DNA from: Orbilia blumenaviensis | Taxonomy: Eukaryota > Ascomycota > Orbiliomycetes > Orbiliales > Orbiliaceae | Assembly (NCBI GenBank): GCA_036872755.1 | Contig: JAVHNS010000002.1 | Location: forward strand, 4,278,001-4,342,000 | Direction of reading: 5' to 3' | DNA length: 64,000 bases | Shown: piece after piece, positions 45,901-57,575 of the stretch | Position numbering within the stretch: position 1 is the stretch's first letter | Layout of the letters: every line of letters starts with the position of its first letter | Notes under the pieces: generated by a model | What the model was told of the DNA's origin: nothing | Database searches by the model: none | What the model saw: only the letters and a program-made list of their open reading frames with translations | Position numbers and translations under genes: made by a program

Positions 45901-47292
45901 TTCAACGTATTAGCGAGCACTTCAAGGTCACCAAGATGAAGGAAATTTATGAGAAGCAGGTTGCTCTCACAAAGCGGTTCAACGCGCCGGCTCCTCCTCC
46001 ACCGCCGATTATCGCTCACCTGTTCCCACCTGGCCCCAAGAACCCGCACTTTGACAAGGCAGTCGAACATCAAGCCAGGATCCGTGGCGTAGATGTATCT
46101 CAGATTCCCATTCCTAGAGCCCCAGAAGGTGAACTTGAAACGGTTACCACACCTGGCGCCGCGGCAGCTCTGCAATCCCAGAACAACACTCAAACGTCCG
46201 CCAACAAAGCCGCTGGCTTTGCAGACCAAATGACTAGTATGATGATGGACCAAGAAATGAATGACGACGAACCTCCAACGATCAAACTGGGAGATGCTTC
46301 TGTTGCCGCACCGTTCACATCCAAGCTCGCAAATGTCATTGCTATCGCCAATATCATCCGCCAGGGTCGGTGTACTTTGGTCGCCACAATCCAGATGTAC
46401 AAAATATTAGCCCTAAACTGTCTTATTTCCGCCTACAGTTTGTCTGTTCTGTATCTGGATGGTATCAAATTCGGTGATGGGCAGGTTACTATCAGCGGTA
46501 TGATGATGTCTGTTTGCTTCCTGTCCATCTCTCGCGCCAAACCTGTCGAAAAACTCTCACGAGAAAGACCGCAGCCAAACATCTTCAACCCCTATATCAT
46601 CGGCAGTGTTCTCGGCCAGTTCGCGGTCCACATCGTCAGTCTGATATACATCTCAAACTATGTCAAGGCCATCGAGCCCCATGAGCGTCCCAAGGACTTG
46701 GAAAAGGAATTCCAACCTTCTCTGCTCAATAGCGCCATCTACCTCATCTCCCTCATCCAACAGATTTCTACCTTTGCAATCAACTATCAAGGTCGTCCGT
46801 TCCGCGAGAGTATCAGAGAGAACCGGGCGATGTACTGGGGACTCGTATCTGTTGGAGCAATTGCCTTTATGTGCAGCACAGAATTTATACCTGAATTGAA
46901 CGAGAAACTTAGACTTGTGAAATTTTCGGACGAATTCAAGACTATTTTGACGACTAGTATGTTGTTGGATTATGCGATATGTTGGGTTATCGAGAAGAGT
47001 TTGAAGTGGGCTTTTAGTGATTATAGACCAAAGGTACGATCCCCCCCCTCTGGCGCTCTCCCCATCGCGTATATTAACAGGAATGAAACTAATATATACA
47101 TGCGTGCGCTCTCGATAGGATATCGCCGTAAGGAGAAAAGATCAATTAGAAAGGGAAGCTAATAGAGCGGAGGAAAAGGTGATTATCCCTCCTACTGTCG
47201 GGAGAGTGGGAGTTAATGTGCCCGTAGCGACAACGTCGGGAGCTAAGACGGCAGCGGCGGAGAAAGGAGGATTGAAGAGACTTAATCGGTAG
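42944..47292 (+). CDS. SPF1: P5A-type ATPase Spf1 (ER transmembrane-helix dislocase)
   Basis: P-type ATPase of the endoplasmic reticulum that extracts mistargeted transmembrane helices. Exons 42944-42945, 43045-43309, 43474-43563, 43620-47033 and 47119-47292 encode 1314 residues, the usual length in filamentous fungi. The initiation codon is split: AT before a 99-nt intron and G after it, restoring MAPLVDHPQI, the conserved family start. Landmarks are SGES (312-315, actuator), PPELPMELSLAVN (from 455, the P5A signature in membrane helix 4), DKTGT with phosphorylated Asp498, and GDGTND (854-859). The last exon adds DIAVRRKDQ, the standard C-terminal continuation, so the unspliced end would be wrong. 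The residues about 940-1060 form a variable insert between the P domain and the last helices. It converges with the Sec7 gene. Confidence 0.97.
43393..43434. repeat. TTGCTGG heptanucleotide minisatellite in an Spf1 intron
   Basis: Five perfect TTGCTGG units (43393-43427) and a sixth with one change, within the 164-nt intron 43310-43473. It lies well away from donor and acceptor. Length variation between strains would be expected. Confidence 0.9.
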
Positions 47293-48968
47293 AAATCCAG
47301 TCTCTCAAACGGGTCTCTTTTTTTTTTTTTTTATAAAGGAAAAACAGATCTTATGAGGATTGTAGTATCTTAGAGGAGGAAAGGGTGACCTGGACTTCTT
47401 TCTTTCCTTTTCCCAACAATATCCTTTTCTTCGGTTCCTTTTTTCTTCTTCATTATTGGCGATGCGTGTATGACAAGGAGATACAGGATAAAAGGTGGGG
47501 TAACGTAATATAATGTACGTTTAGTAATATCACAGGAAGCCGCGACTAACTTAGAGGCTTAATCGCTTCCATTTCTATAACTATTTTTTATTTTTTCTTC
47601 TTATCAGGGGGACTAATGCCAATCGCGAGTACTTGGCAGGCCTGCAAGATACCAATAGCAGTAGTTGACTATGGTGTGTACCTAAGTAGTTCGTTAGCCC
47701 ATCATTATAGACCATAATGCCAGCTCCCATATATATGACTGGGTAATATATTTTTCCACCTGCGTATTTACTTATAAGTGCTCCTAATACGTACGCCCGG
47801 GTTTAACATCACAGCCCGCAAAACCGCAACCCCGCGACCAAACCGACTTGTAACTGCGTTCAGATTGCACAACACAAAAAACAGAGCGACGACCTGTTGG
47901 ATATTTACAACTCACGTGACTATTTTTGGATCAAAATCTATGGCGAACAGCTGAGGGCACCATCTGCGGAGGCTCTAAAAAATGGCTAGAAAGATGCGGT
48001 AGGCTTTGCGGTTTCCATTTGTCCCGAAATCAGGTAATTCGGTTGGGAATTGGGTAATGCGGCCGTGATTTTTGTTTCATGCGATCCTTCAACTTCGATT
48101 TTGATTGGATGAGGTTCGCGTTGGATTTAGGGCACAACGCATAACCAAATGACAGAGTCTTGACTTGTTTAAGCTCATAACCAGTTTAGTGCTGCTTGCT
48201 TCTTGGCCAAATTTAAGTCGTTAATGTTAATATATATACCGTAGCTAGAGGGCGGAAAGGAGTGCGTTTTTTGGAGCCGTTTATTAAAGGTATACGTAAG
48301 TAGGCTAACTATGAATATGATAATTGGACGACCTATACGTATATGCACCGTAGTGAAATCATGCATGCCATCGGACCCGTGTATAAATACTTATAGTAAG
48401 CAGCCAGGCTTACTTGCTATCACTCTATATAGATCAATGTATATATGTAAGTATATATGATATGGTTGCTGGTAAGAGGTTTTGGCGACACATCATCTTC
48501 CTCATGATCAGTCTTCCTAAAATAAGGTTGATGAGTGCAAGAGTAGGAGCGGATACTAATATGTATACAGCTTGAATTCCACTCAAAACTTGTCTAAATG
48601 TAAAGGCTGGGAAGATATATCATTTAGAAATTATCAAACAAGGAAAAAGATAAACTACTTCGCTTTTTTTTCTCAAAGGAATAAATATTAAAAGGGAAAT
48701 TAGCCAGGAAAGCACAAACGCTTACAAGCTAACTGCTAAGTACCTATCAAAAGGGGTCGTCTCAGCCTCAGGCACGTGGTAGCGCGTCTGCTCTACGAGA
48801 CAACTATAGCAGCCCTCGGACACAACTATGAGGTAAAGAGGGAAAGAAAACCTGAAACTCAATGGCAATCCAATCAACAGAGAAAAAATCATCCAAAAAT
48901 TAAATCTAATTCCTTTTGGTAGAAAAAAAAAAACCCTCCAGACTCGCTTTTTCGGTAAGTGTTTCTGT
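47293..48968. other. Convergent intergenic region between Spf1 and Sec7 genes
   Basis: Both flanking genes end here, so no promoters are expected. The first 200 nt contain a T-rich tract (about 47318-47332) and pyrimidine runs that fit the Spf1 3' UTR. No coding sequence or RNA gene is recognised. Confidence 0.5.
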
Positions 48969-51900
48969 TCACCGGCTCATCACGCTCCCCGCCCTCCTCC
49001 GGCCCTTAGCACTGGCCCCTCCGCCGTTAATCCCGGAATCGACAGCTTTCGCACCTAGCTTGATCTCTCCAACTCTTCTTAAGATCCCCATCAATGACCT
49101 CCTCATATCCTCACTAAGATCTTGACGCAACAGTTCGACAACAACTGGGTAGAAGGCCGTAATATTTCTTTCAAAATCTGTACCGGGGAACGCAAGGTAT
49201 CCATCCATCACATCCACAACGACAGGTTGCCAGGCCAAAATATTCCTATGCTGTGTTTCGCGGTCCAGAATCACATAGCCATGAATGATATCTATGCACA
49301 ATCTACACGCATCCGTTAGTCTCGCGTGGGTAAAAACCATTATCCTAAAAGACTGGGGGTGACATACGGAACCAAAGCCTCCTCAACATCCCGTCTACTC
49401 TCTCGCCTTTCGGACTTGTCATCCGCGAACATTCTGAACAAGATCGAAATATACGTCGCAGCGCTCGAGCTTTCTTGCTTCAAAAGGTTCGGTGGCTGCT
49501 TCATAAATCCGTCGCGGAAAAGCCTCATCCGCAACTCTTTGTCATTATTAAACTTTCGCGCAAACGCAAAACTCTTCTTGAGCAGTGACATCAACCTAAG
49601 GAGCTCTGGCGAAGGGATGAGGTTATAGACATCGTCGTTAGAAAATAACTCTGAAACAGTTTCAATCATAAGCCCTTGTAAAACGCATTTGGTAATTATT
49701 CGGGCGAAGTAGCGTTTTCGAGCGGCACTGACGGAGACGGCAATTTGGGGTGCCTGTTGGGTCGGACGGTAGTCCTCTAATTGTTGCTCTTGTGAAATCT
49801 CTGGGTTGACATTCGCAGCTTCTGGCTCGGGTTCTGTTTCACCACCGAGTGTCGCAGCAGCCTCTTTCTGCTCAGGTGTCTCAAGGCCATCGATTTTTAG
49901 ACCACTTGTGTCCACATTCGTATCATGGAGCTCGCCCTCCTCCTCCATTGAGCCAGCGCTCAAAATCCCCCCTGCGCCACCGGGTACAGCCGTAGAGACA
50001 TTGTTGACAGCACTGAACAACTGATGCGCTGTTGTCCTTTCAAACAGAACTACGAATGCACCCACAACCTTGCCCCAATGCTCCTTCTGCAGTTTCTTCA
50101 CATTCTGAAGGATTAGCTGCTGCAAACAAGAGCTACCAATACGCGCAATTGTATCGTTCTCCTGGCAGATACATGTTATCAGGAGCTCCAAAAACTTGTC
50201 CAGCATCTGTGATAGATTGTCGAAAAAGTGCGTGAACAATTGAATCAGATTCCTCAAAGCCTGTATCATAGTGGTTGATAGCCACACTGTCATATCTTCG
50301 TGGTTATTAAACCGCGACATCTCGCTGTTACTCTTCAGAACGACAAAAATCGGGAAGAGCAATTGGCGGCACACAAGATCCCAGAATGCCTCTGGGTACG
50401 CGGCTCCGTACGTAACAAGGGTATCGAATAGATGGTTCAGAGCTCGACTTCGAACCTCAAGGTCTTCGCCAGTCATGAGAACATCATGGAAAGCGAATAG
50501 AACGGGGTACCAGAACTTAACCATTGGATCTTCCTTTGCAGTTTTAACTTTGGCGCCACCCATGACTGTCTCGATGCCATTTCCGTTGTCTAGGCTATTG
50601 CCGTTGATGTGTTCGAAATCAGCCGATTTCGGGGATAGAGGGCATTCTGGTGTATCAAGCATTCGGGGTACTATTGTCTTTAGAATTTCAATTGCCTGTA
50701 GCGAAATCCGCTGAAACCTTAAGTTCTTTGCGAACTCTGTAAGACAGACGACGAGATCCCAAAATGCGCCTTGGGCGATAATTACACCGAATCTCTCTTT
50801 GTAAATCGACTGCACGGATTTGAAAGCAAATTCGACAATGTTGTCTTCCCTTCGTCAGTAGTTTTCAACAATTGCATGTTTAGAAGTGCACATACCATAT
50901 TGTTCCTTCGCGGCAAAGCTATAAGTTCCGAACATTGTCCTCCAGCCGGACTTAATCATGTTGCCTCTCGCTTGTAACATCTGATTTAAACATTGCAGTA
51001 CCATGTCCTTCACTTTCGCGTGGGAACTATTCGCCATGACATGTTCAAAAGGTTTCAAGAAGTCCTTTTGGAACCTAAAGTGCGGCAATTCCTGGATTTC
51101 CAAGAAACGCATACTCAGCTGTCGTAAAGAATCCAACGCAAAGAAAACTATACTAGTGTTGGGTAAACATCCGACATTGTTGAAATGTTCCCCGAGAATA
51201 GCCCAGATATTTGACCATTCGAATCTGATACGGTTCATGTTGTAGAAACTGATCTCGACTAGCTTCTGCAAGCTAAACATTCGAGGGCTTTCGCTCGATC
51301 CGGAGGATTGTACTTCCTGCCATGAGACTTCGCACAAGGCACGCACAAAATGAACAATAGCATCCCCGTTGAGCTTCGAACTGTTGGCGAATATCTTGTC
51401 CACCGCAATGACAACTTCTCGGCTCCGCGATTCCTCAGCCACATCGGCAGAGTAGTTGGAAATTTTGTGTCGTATCGACTTGGAAGAGCGGGTGGAGTGG
51501 AACGAAGTGCGTCGGTCATCCCCTGTGGTCGACGCTCTTAAGGACTTGTTCATATCAGGCAATGAACCTTCATCAACCCCCTGCGATATCAGTTGGAATC
51601 TTTCCAGTTGACTGACAGCCAATAGAACATCCTTCCACGAGGACTTTAGGAGATTCCCTTCTGTTTGTGCGACATCAAGAAGCACCTTCAATGCTTCTAC
51701 GTTCTTAGGTTTCATCTCACTCAAATTACTCAGTTGAGTAAACCGTGTCAACGCCCCAACAAACGATATTCGCGGCAGTTCCAAATCAAACAGACAACTT
51801 ATCTTGATGGCGAGCTTGAAACCCTCCATGCAAAGCCTGATACTTTCCAGGTCCTGAGAGTCCTGTGTAGGTCCGCTTAATCCGCTTAAAAACGACATCC

Positions 51901-54900
51901 AAACAGTTTCAAACATTGGCCCAATATGTTTGAAGCTGGATGCATTGACAAAGCGTGTGGTGGTATTGGTTTTCTTAGAACTCGTTCTTTGTGACCGTAG
52001 CAGTGTTTTGAACAGCTGCTCTGTCTTGTTTGCCATCTCCTCAGATGCTTGCATGTATGCTTCTCTTTGCAAGTCTCTTCCGACGGTAGCCAGCGCCTGC
52101 CCGATTCCGGCTGCCAGCCCAGCGTTTTTCTGGGTTGCCTCTTTGCTTTCCCGAATTGCATCCTTCTCATCCTCTAGAATGATTTCGTTCTGTGAAATCT
52201 CTTCAAAGATGCCGTGAAGATACTCCTCCGGTAGATCCGCACCGTCGTTAATACCCCGGTTATTCTTGACGAAATCTTCTTTCTTCATTCTTCTTTTGAT
52301 CTTCGACGAGTGCTGGTCCACATTCAACATGATAACCGAATACGCCAACACGTAGGCAGTGTCAGCGTTTGCAAACGCATTGGGGTTTCCTGAAATGTAC
52401 CGTTCCGCAAACTTTAACATCAACCTATCAATCTTTTGGCTTTCGCCGGGTAACCTGAACGTCTGGAGGAATCGGCGAAGGGCATCAACATAGCGCATTC
52501 TGTTGAAGTCCAGGAGATCGACAAATGCGTGCATGATATTGATGTTTTCTTCGTCACCTTCACCAAGATATTCACCAATTTTGCCTTTGTCCAGAATGCT
52601 GTTATAACTTAACAAAAATCCAGCAATGTCCAGAGGCTCTTGACTTTTGATGAAACCCTGTTCTATCAATGCCTTGATACCATGCTTTGGTTTGGTGTTG
52701 AATTTGCGAGCGCATTCACTGAGAGCATTTTTTCGTAGCTTAGACTTCTCGAACTGGCCTGGGTCATCAAAGACGGTTAAGCTATTTAGGTCAGAGTTGG
52801 AGGAAACCCGCCTGTCAACCTCGAGTTGGGGGGTCCCGGGGCCACTAAGTCCCCGAGAGGGCGTATGCTCGAAGGAGTCGCGGTTATCTACCGACTCGCG
52901 GGAATTTTCTTGCGTGCTGGTGGCTTCGATTCCCTTCTGGGCCCACGACACCAGAGATCGGAGTGCCTCAACCAGACATTCTATGCTGTGACGTTTTAAG
53001 ATATATTCCTGTGGGTATAGACCGTCGGTTTGGTGGCCAGGGGCCGGCGCTGCGCCAATAGAAGCCGCGGCAAACGAAGGTGGTATGTGGGTAAGGTGAT
53101 AGTGCCCATCCGTCCCACGTCTTGGGTGATTATCGATGTACGCCTGCTGCTGCATATTGTTCATACCTACTGGAAAGGCAGCAACCTTCGCGATATGTTC
53201 CATGATTCGCTGGAAAAGGTTGTCAAGGGCAGCACGATCGCAATCGTAATTTAGGTAAATTTCCACTAAGGCCTTTGGATCGGAGGAAATACGCTCGAAG
53301 AGTCCTAAGATCGAGTGTTTCTGATTCAGTGTAGAGTTTTTGTTCTCAAGAATCGCCAAATAGATTTCCTTCATGAAGACTTCGAGTTCTTTCTATAATT
53401 TTGTTAGCGTGTACATTGCTACCACTGTTTCTGTAATTTGGATCTTACCTTTAGCGCGCTTCTCATGTCTCTGACGACTAACCAGAATATTTCGCTGCAC
53501 ATTTCGAAAACCCACGGTACCGCACTGGCTGCATTTCTGCTCAAAGAGAGACACAAGTACTGCTTGATGGCTTGAACAAACTGTGTCGGTTGCTCGGTCC
53601 CACTCCCGCGGATAGTAATTATAGGGTTTGTGAAGACGACTGAATGCTGCTTTAGAATTGTGAGGATCAAATGTAGTGACAGCAGTTTACTTCTCATCCC
53701 ATGACACTTAAGATCGGCGATTTGCTCTGGTGGGAGAACTTTGATCGACAGTTTACACATGGCCCGGAAGACAAGGAAAATATCTTTAGTGAATATTTCG
53801 TCTTCAGCGTCCTGCTCAGACACCTCTGGGCGGGTGTCTATTTGGCTCCCAACGCCATTGCTGCTCTGCGGCCGACCCATCGTGATTGTTGTCGGGGCAT
53901 TGTCCATGATCTTTTCGTCATCGAAACTCTTTCGGTGCTCAAAACTTTGAAGTGTAATCTTTTCGCCCGGAGTTGCCAACTGTGGAGATGATCCATTCAC
54001 TTGAGACTGTGTGTCCCCAGTGCTGCTCTCCTCGTCGCCCTCCCCTCCATCTACCGTACTCATTGCTGCACCAACAGTTGTTGTACTACCCCCAACATCT
54101 TGATGTTGCAACCCCCCTAGCTCGGTTCTCGCCTCTCGAACCGCAATTCTAGTCTTCATGCGTTCAAATACCACATTAACCATCTGAGTCAGAGCTCCCT
54201 GTGCTACAGTTTGATTTGCGGCATTGCGGCTTAACAAGAAGATGTTGTATATCTGCCTAATAGATTTTAGTAAGCCAGCGCCATGCACGATGAACTTGTC
54301 GTTCAAAACGGCTGAGAGAAGAGCTTTGATGATTTGCATTTGGACTTTATCATCTGTGACATCCCCAATAAAGCAGCTGGCTATTGTGTCGATCGCTCGC
54401 TCTATTAGCGGGGTTGAGCTTATAGAAGAATGATTTGTCGTAAAGTACCCGTAGGATATGAGCTTGTCGATGCTGTCCAAAGCGGCAACGACTAAGGTGG
54501 TAGTATGGGTCATACACGCTAGCCTTAAGGGCTCGAAGACAACTTCTGGATCCGGGGCGTATGGTGCAAGATCTTTCAATGCCTCTAGTGCCCGTCGTGC
54601 GGCTTCTGCTAAATCGGCACGTCTTCTGGCATCCCGACTAGCCAATATTGTCTCGAGGGACTGGACGATAAAGACCGTGTTTGGGAGGTTATAGCGAATT
54701 GGCTGGGTCTGTGTAGGGGCCGGATTTGGAGGTCTTGATGGGAGCGAGGAAGCCGAAGAACCAGGTCGAGCGGCTGGAGATGATGGTTGAGACGAAGATG
54801 GTTCAGACGACGTTACAATCTGTGGCGGGGGGGTCGACGGAATCACAGCAGCTTGTATAGATTCTCCAGGGGCGTCTTCAGACTCATCCGTAACCGGTGC

Positions 54901-55362
54901 CGGTTTTTCCTCTTCATCCAAGTATTTCGTCTCTCCAGATCCCTCTGTTGATTCTATCGGTTCCTTTGGTGTGATTGAAGTTTCCTCGGCATTGGCATAG
55001 GCATGGTGCACCTCCCTAGCGCCTGGCTCTGTTTCTTGTTCTAGCGTCGACATGTTGGCTTCATCCACACCTATACCATTCGTAGTCGTAGTTTCTAGAA
55101 TCGTATCGTTTTCAAGTATAGGAGTGGATGTAGTGTCATCGGGCTCTGGTGTTAAGGATGCTTCCTTGATCGTCCCTGTGTCCTCCTCAACTCGTTTGCC
55201 ATGTGGCAGCTCATCCACGACATGGCCGTTGGATACTAGGATTTCCTCGTAGTCGTCTACCGACTCAGCCCGCTCGTCCTCCTTTTCTGATGAAATCTTT
55301 TCAATGGGGAGGTTGATGCTCTCACCCTCTGGGAGAGCAGGTTTACCCTCTGGATTCGACAT
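48969..55362 (-). CDS. SEC7: Sec7-type Arf guanine nucleotide exchange factor (BIG family, trans-Golgi)
   Basis: Activates Arf GTPases at the trans-Golgi for vesicle budding. Four minus-strand exons, 53449-55362, 50896-53392, 49368-50844 and 48969-49302, give 2073 residues, typical of fungal Sec7. Junctions restore family sequence (YDNIVEFAFKSVQSIYKERFG; VPLCIDIIHGY). The first 250 residues are acidic and disordered. Then come the DCB/HUS regions with the HUS box (NYDCD, about 686-690) and the catalytic Sec7 domain at about 854-1042. The catalytic glutamic finger is Glu955 in FRLPGESQKIDR; the second motif reads ADTAYVLAYSVIMLNVDQHS, with Val where Thr is usual. Downstream are the HDS repeats that mediate membrane recruitment. 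The start is the first ATG of the open frame, MSNPEGKPALPEG. The three introns are 51-65 nt. Confidence 0.96.
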
Positions 55363-57575
55363 CAAAGGGATGCGTGTCCCGCCGATTCCGAGTGGCGGTC
55401 GTTTAACGCAGGGTTGACAGGTCGCGAGCTCGAGAAAGCGTGTTGATTAGCCGGCAGCTAAACTGTTAGCAGTGGTTTCAATACACATCGACTAATATTG
55501 ATTCTCGATGGTAAGAAAGCCGTGGAAGCCGTCGCCGCGAGAGGAGACGGGTTGAAGCCAGAGGTAATAAGCCAGGTGTCTTGTGCTCTGAAGCCCAGCT
55601 CTGCCCAGGGTTAAAAGTTGATGCGAGTCAAACCCAATTTCAATTTCCGCTTCGTGGTCCGTTACGCAAGCTACGAGAGACACCAAGATGCTGTTTCAAG
55701 AAGTTGGGGGTTAAAAGCGTGCCAGGAGCCCTCAGCTTGAAATGGGCGGATACTGCACTTGTGGTAATATTGTAATAGGATGATGTCGCTGGCTTGCGTG
55801 GGAAGTTCCCGGGATGGGATGGTCTGGTCGGTGCAGCTAATTTCCGGGTATCGCGGCGGGGTGCGCGGGCTCTCAGGGGTTCCTTGGGTGCCGGGGTGTC
55901 ATCCTTCAGCCCCACAGCAACACAAAGTTCTGCGCTGGGCAATGGTTATAATTAGTACCTATTTGCACTTTAGCTTAGCAGTACTGATATTATACCTGCC
56001 TACCTAGGTAGTTAACTGCTCTGTAAGACCTACCTAGTTACTTGCTTAACTGCCACTTCCCAGTTAGTAACTAGGTATTTACCTAGGTACCAAGATTATA
56101 CCAGAGGTGTAGAGACTGAACAATTGGAATTCAACCTTGCATTCAACCTCATGGTCAATAATTTTCGCATGATGTATCAAGCATAGCTTGTGTTCTCAGA
56201 CCTTGAGACATTGGTATCAACGCCATGGTACCATGCACTAAGTCGACACCAACGAGACCAGAGCAGATCGACTAATTAAGTGTGCTTCTGTGTTCTTGAT
56301 GAACACCCATGAATCAAGCTGTGATGGAATTACTATACAAGCTAGCTAGGCTAGTAGAAAATCCTTGGATGGTACATACATGTATATATCTGCGTATCTG
56401 GTACTAGCGTTACCTAGGTACTAAGTCGTAGATAGTTACGGATCTAGCGTTGACCTTGATGTGCATATAATTGAAACCTTCTATACATATCTACTTCTTA
56501 AGTAGATATTGATCAATCGAATTAACATTTTATTAACAGGTATTATAATAGTAGTAAAATATAAACCTTCAGGGCCTCCACGACAGATATTGATCAAGAT
56601 CTTAAGATGAGTGGAATTTCGAGTGCCGAATATTAACGCTTACGCGTCCACGCTCATTGTAATTATATTATTGTTCTCTTGGCAAGAATGCTAGTCCGCC
56701 AGCTTTAATATTAGTACATCATTCTTTACCAGTTACTGAGACAGTATTTACCTATTAACCAACGGTATAGGTATATACCACCAAATGAAGAGCTTATGCA
56801 TATCGCGGCATTCATTCCGGATCACTTAGATAATTTGCATCGCTTTTTGGGGCGGTGATATTATTAACAATTATATATATACTAGCCTAGGCCGTCTTTG
56901 TTATAAATTTAAGTTCACGACGTTGTTATAACTAGCGGACTTGAGTGTCAGCTTGCATGATTTACCCATATAGCGAACTACTTAGTAGGTACTTGGTAGG
57001 TATTTACCGTACGGGGTTTTGGCTGGTTTCTCAAGACGGTTTATAGACAAAAGGGAACTTAAAACAGTATCAATAATGATCCGAAAGAGAATAAAACGAC
57101 TTGATTTCTTTTTAAAATGTTTTAATATTCGGAAGCAGTCCCATAAAAGTACCCAAACCCCCTACGGTACTTAATTATAAATCAGTGCGAGTATCTGGCC
57201 TGACCAGAGTCCAAACAAAACTACTGGTACTCAATAACACCACTTTAGGTCACAAGGCGCATTTGCTGTATTAATTCAATTTCTGAGCCCGCCTCTCCAC
57301 CAAAGCTCGAGTTTATAGGACCATCTGTATTTCTATATAAAAAAAACCTCTCAAGTGCTCAGATATAAAAAAAAAGATAAAAGAAATAGGTATATATGGA
57401 AACTGACTCGCTCATCTTGTGATAAAACTGTTCGAGACTAAATAAGATTAGGTTTCTATTTTCTTTTAGCGGGATATCCTTTGACAGGTACCTGTAGCAC
57501 AGTGAATACGTAATTCTGGGGCGTTGGAGATTATCTTCTAAGGAAATTACTTAGATGCTGCGAGACAGCCTATAC
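55363..57575. other. Intergenic region upstream of Sec7
   Basis: The first few hundred nt are the Sec7 promoter. The rest is AT-rich with several TAGGTA/TACCTA palindrome clusters (55999-56036, 56068-56092, 56411-56422, 56984-57005). No gene recognised. Confidence 0.5.
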
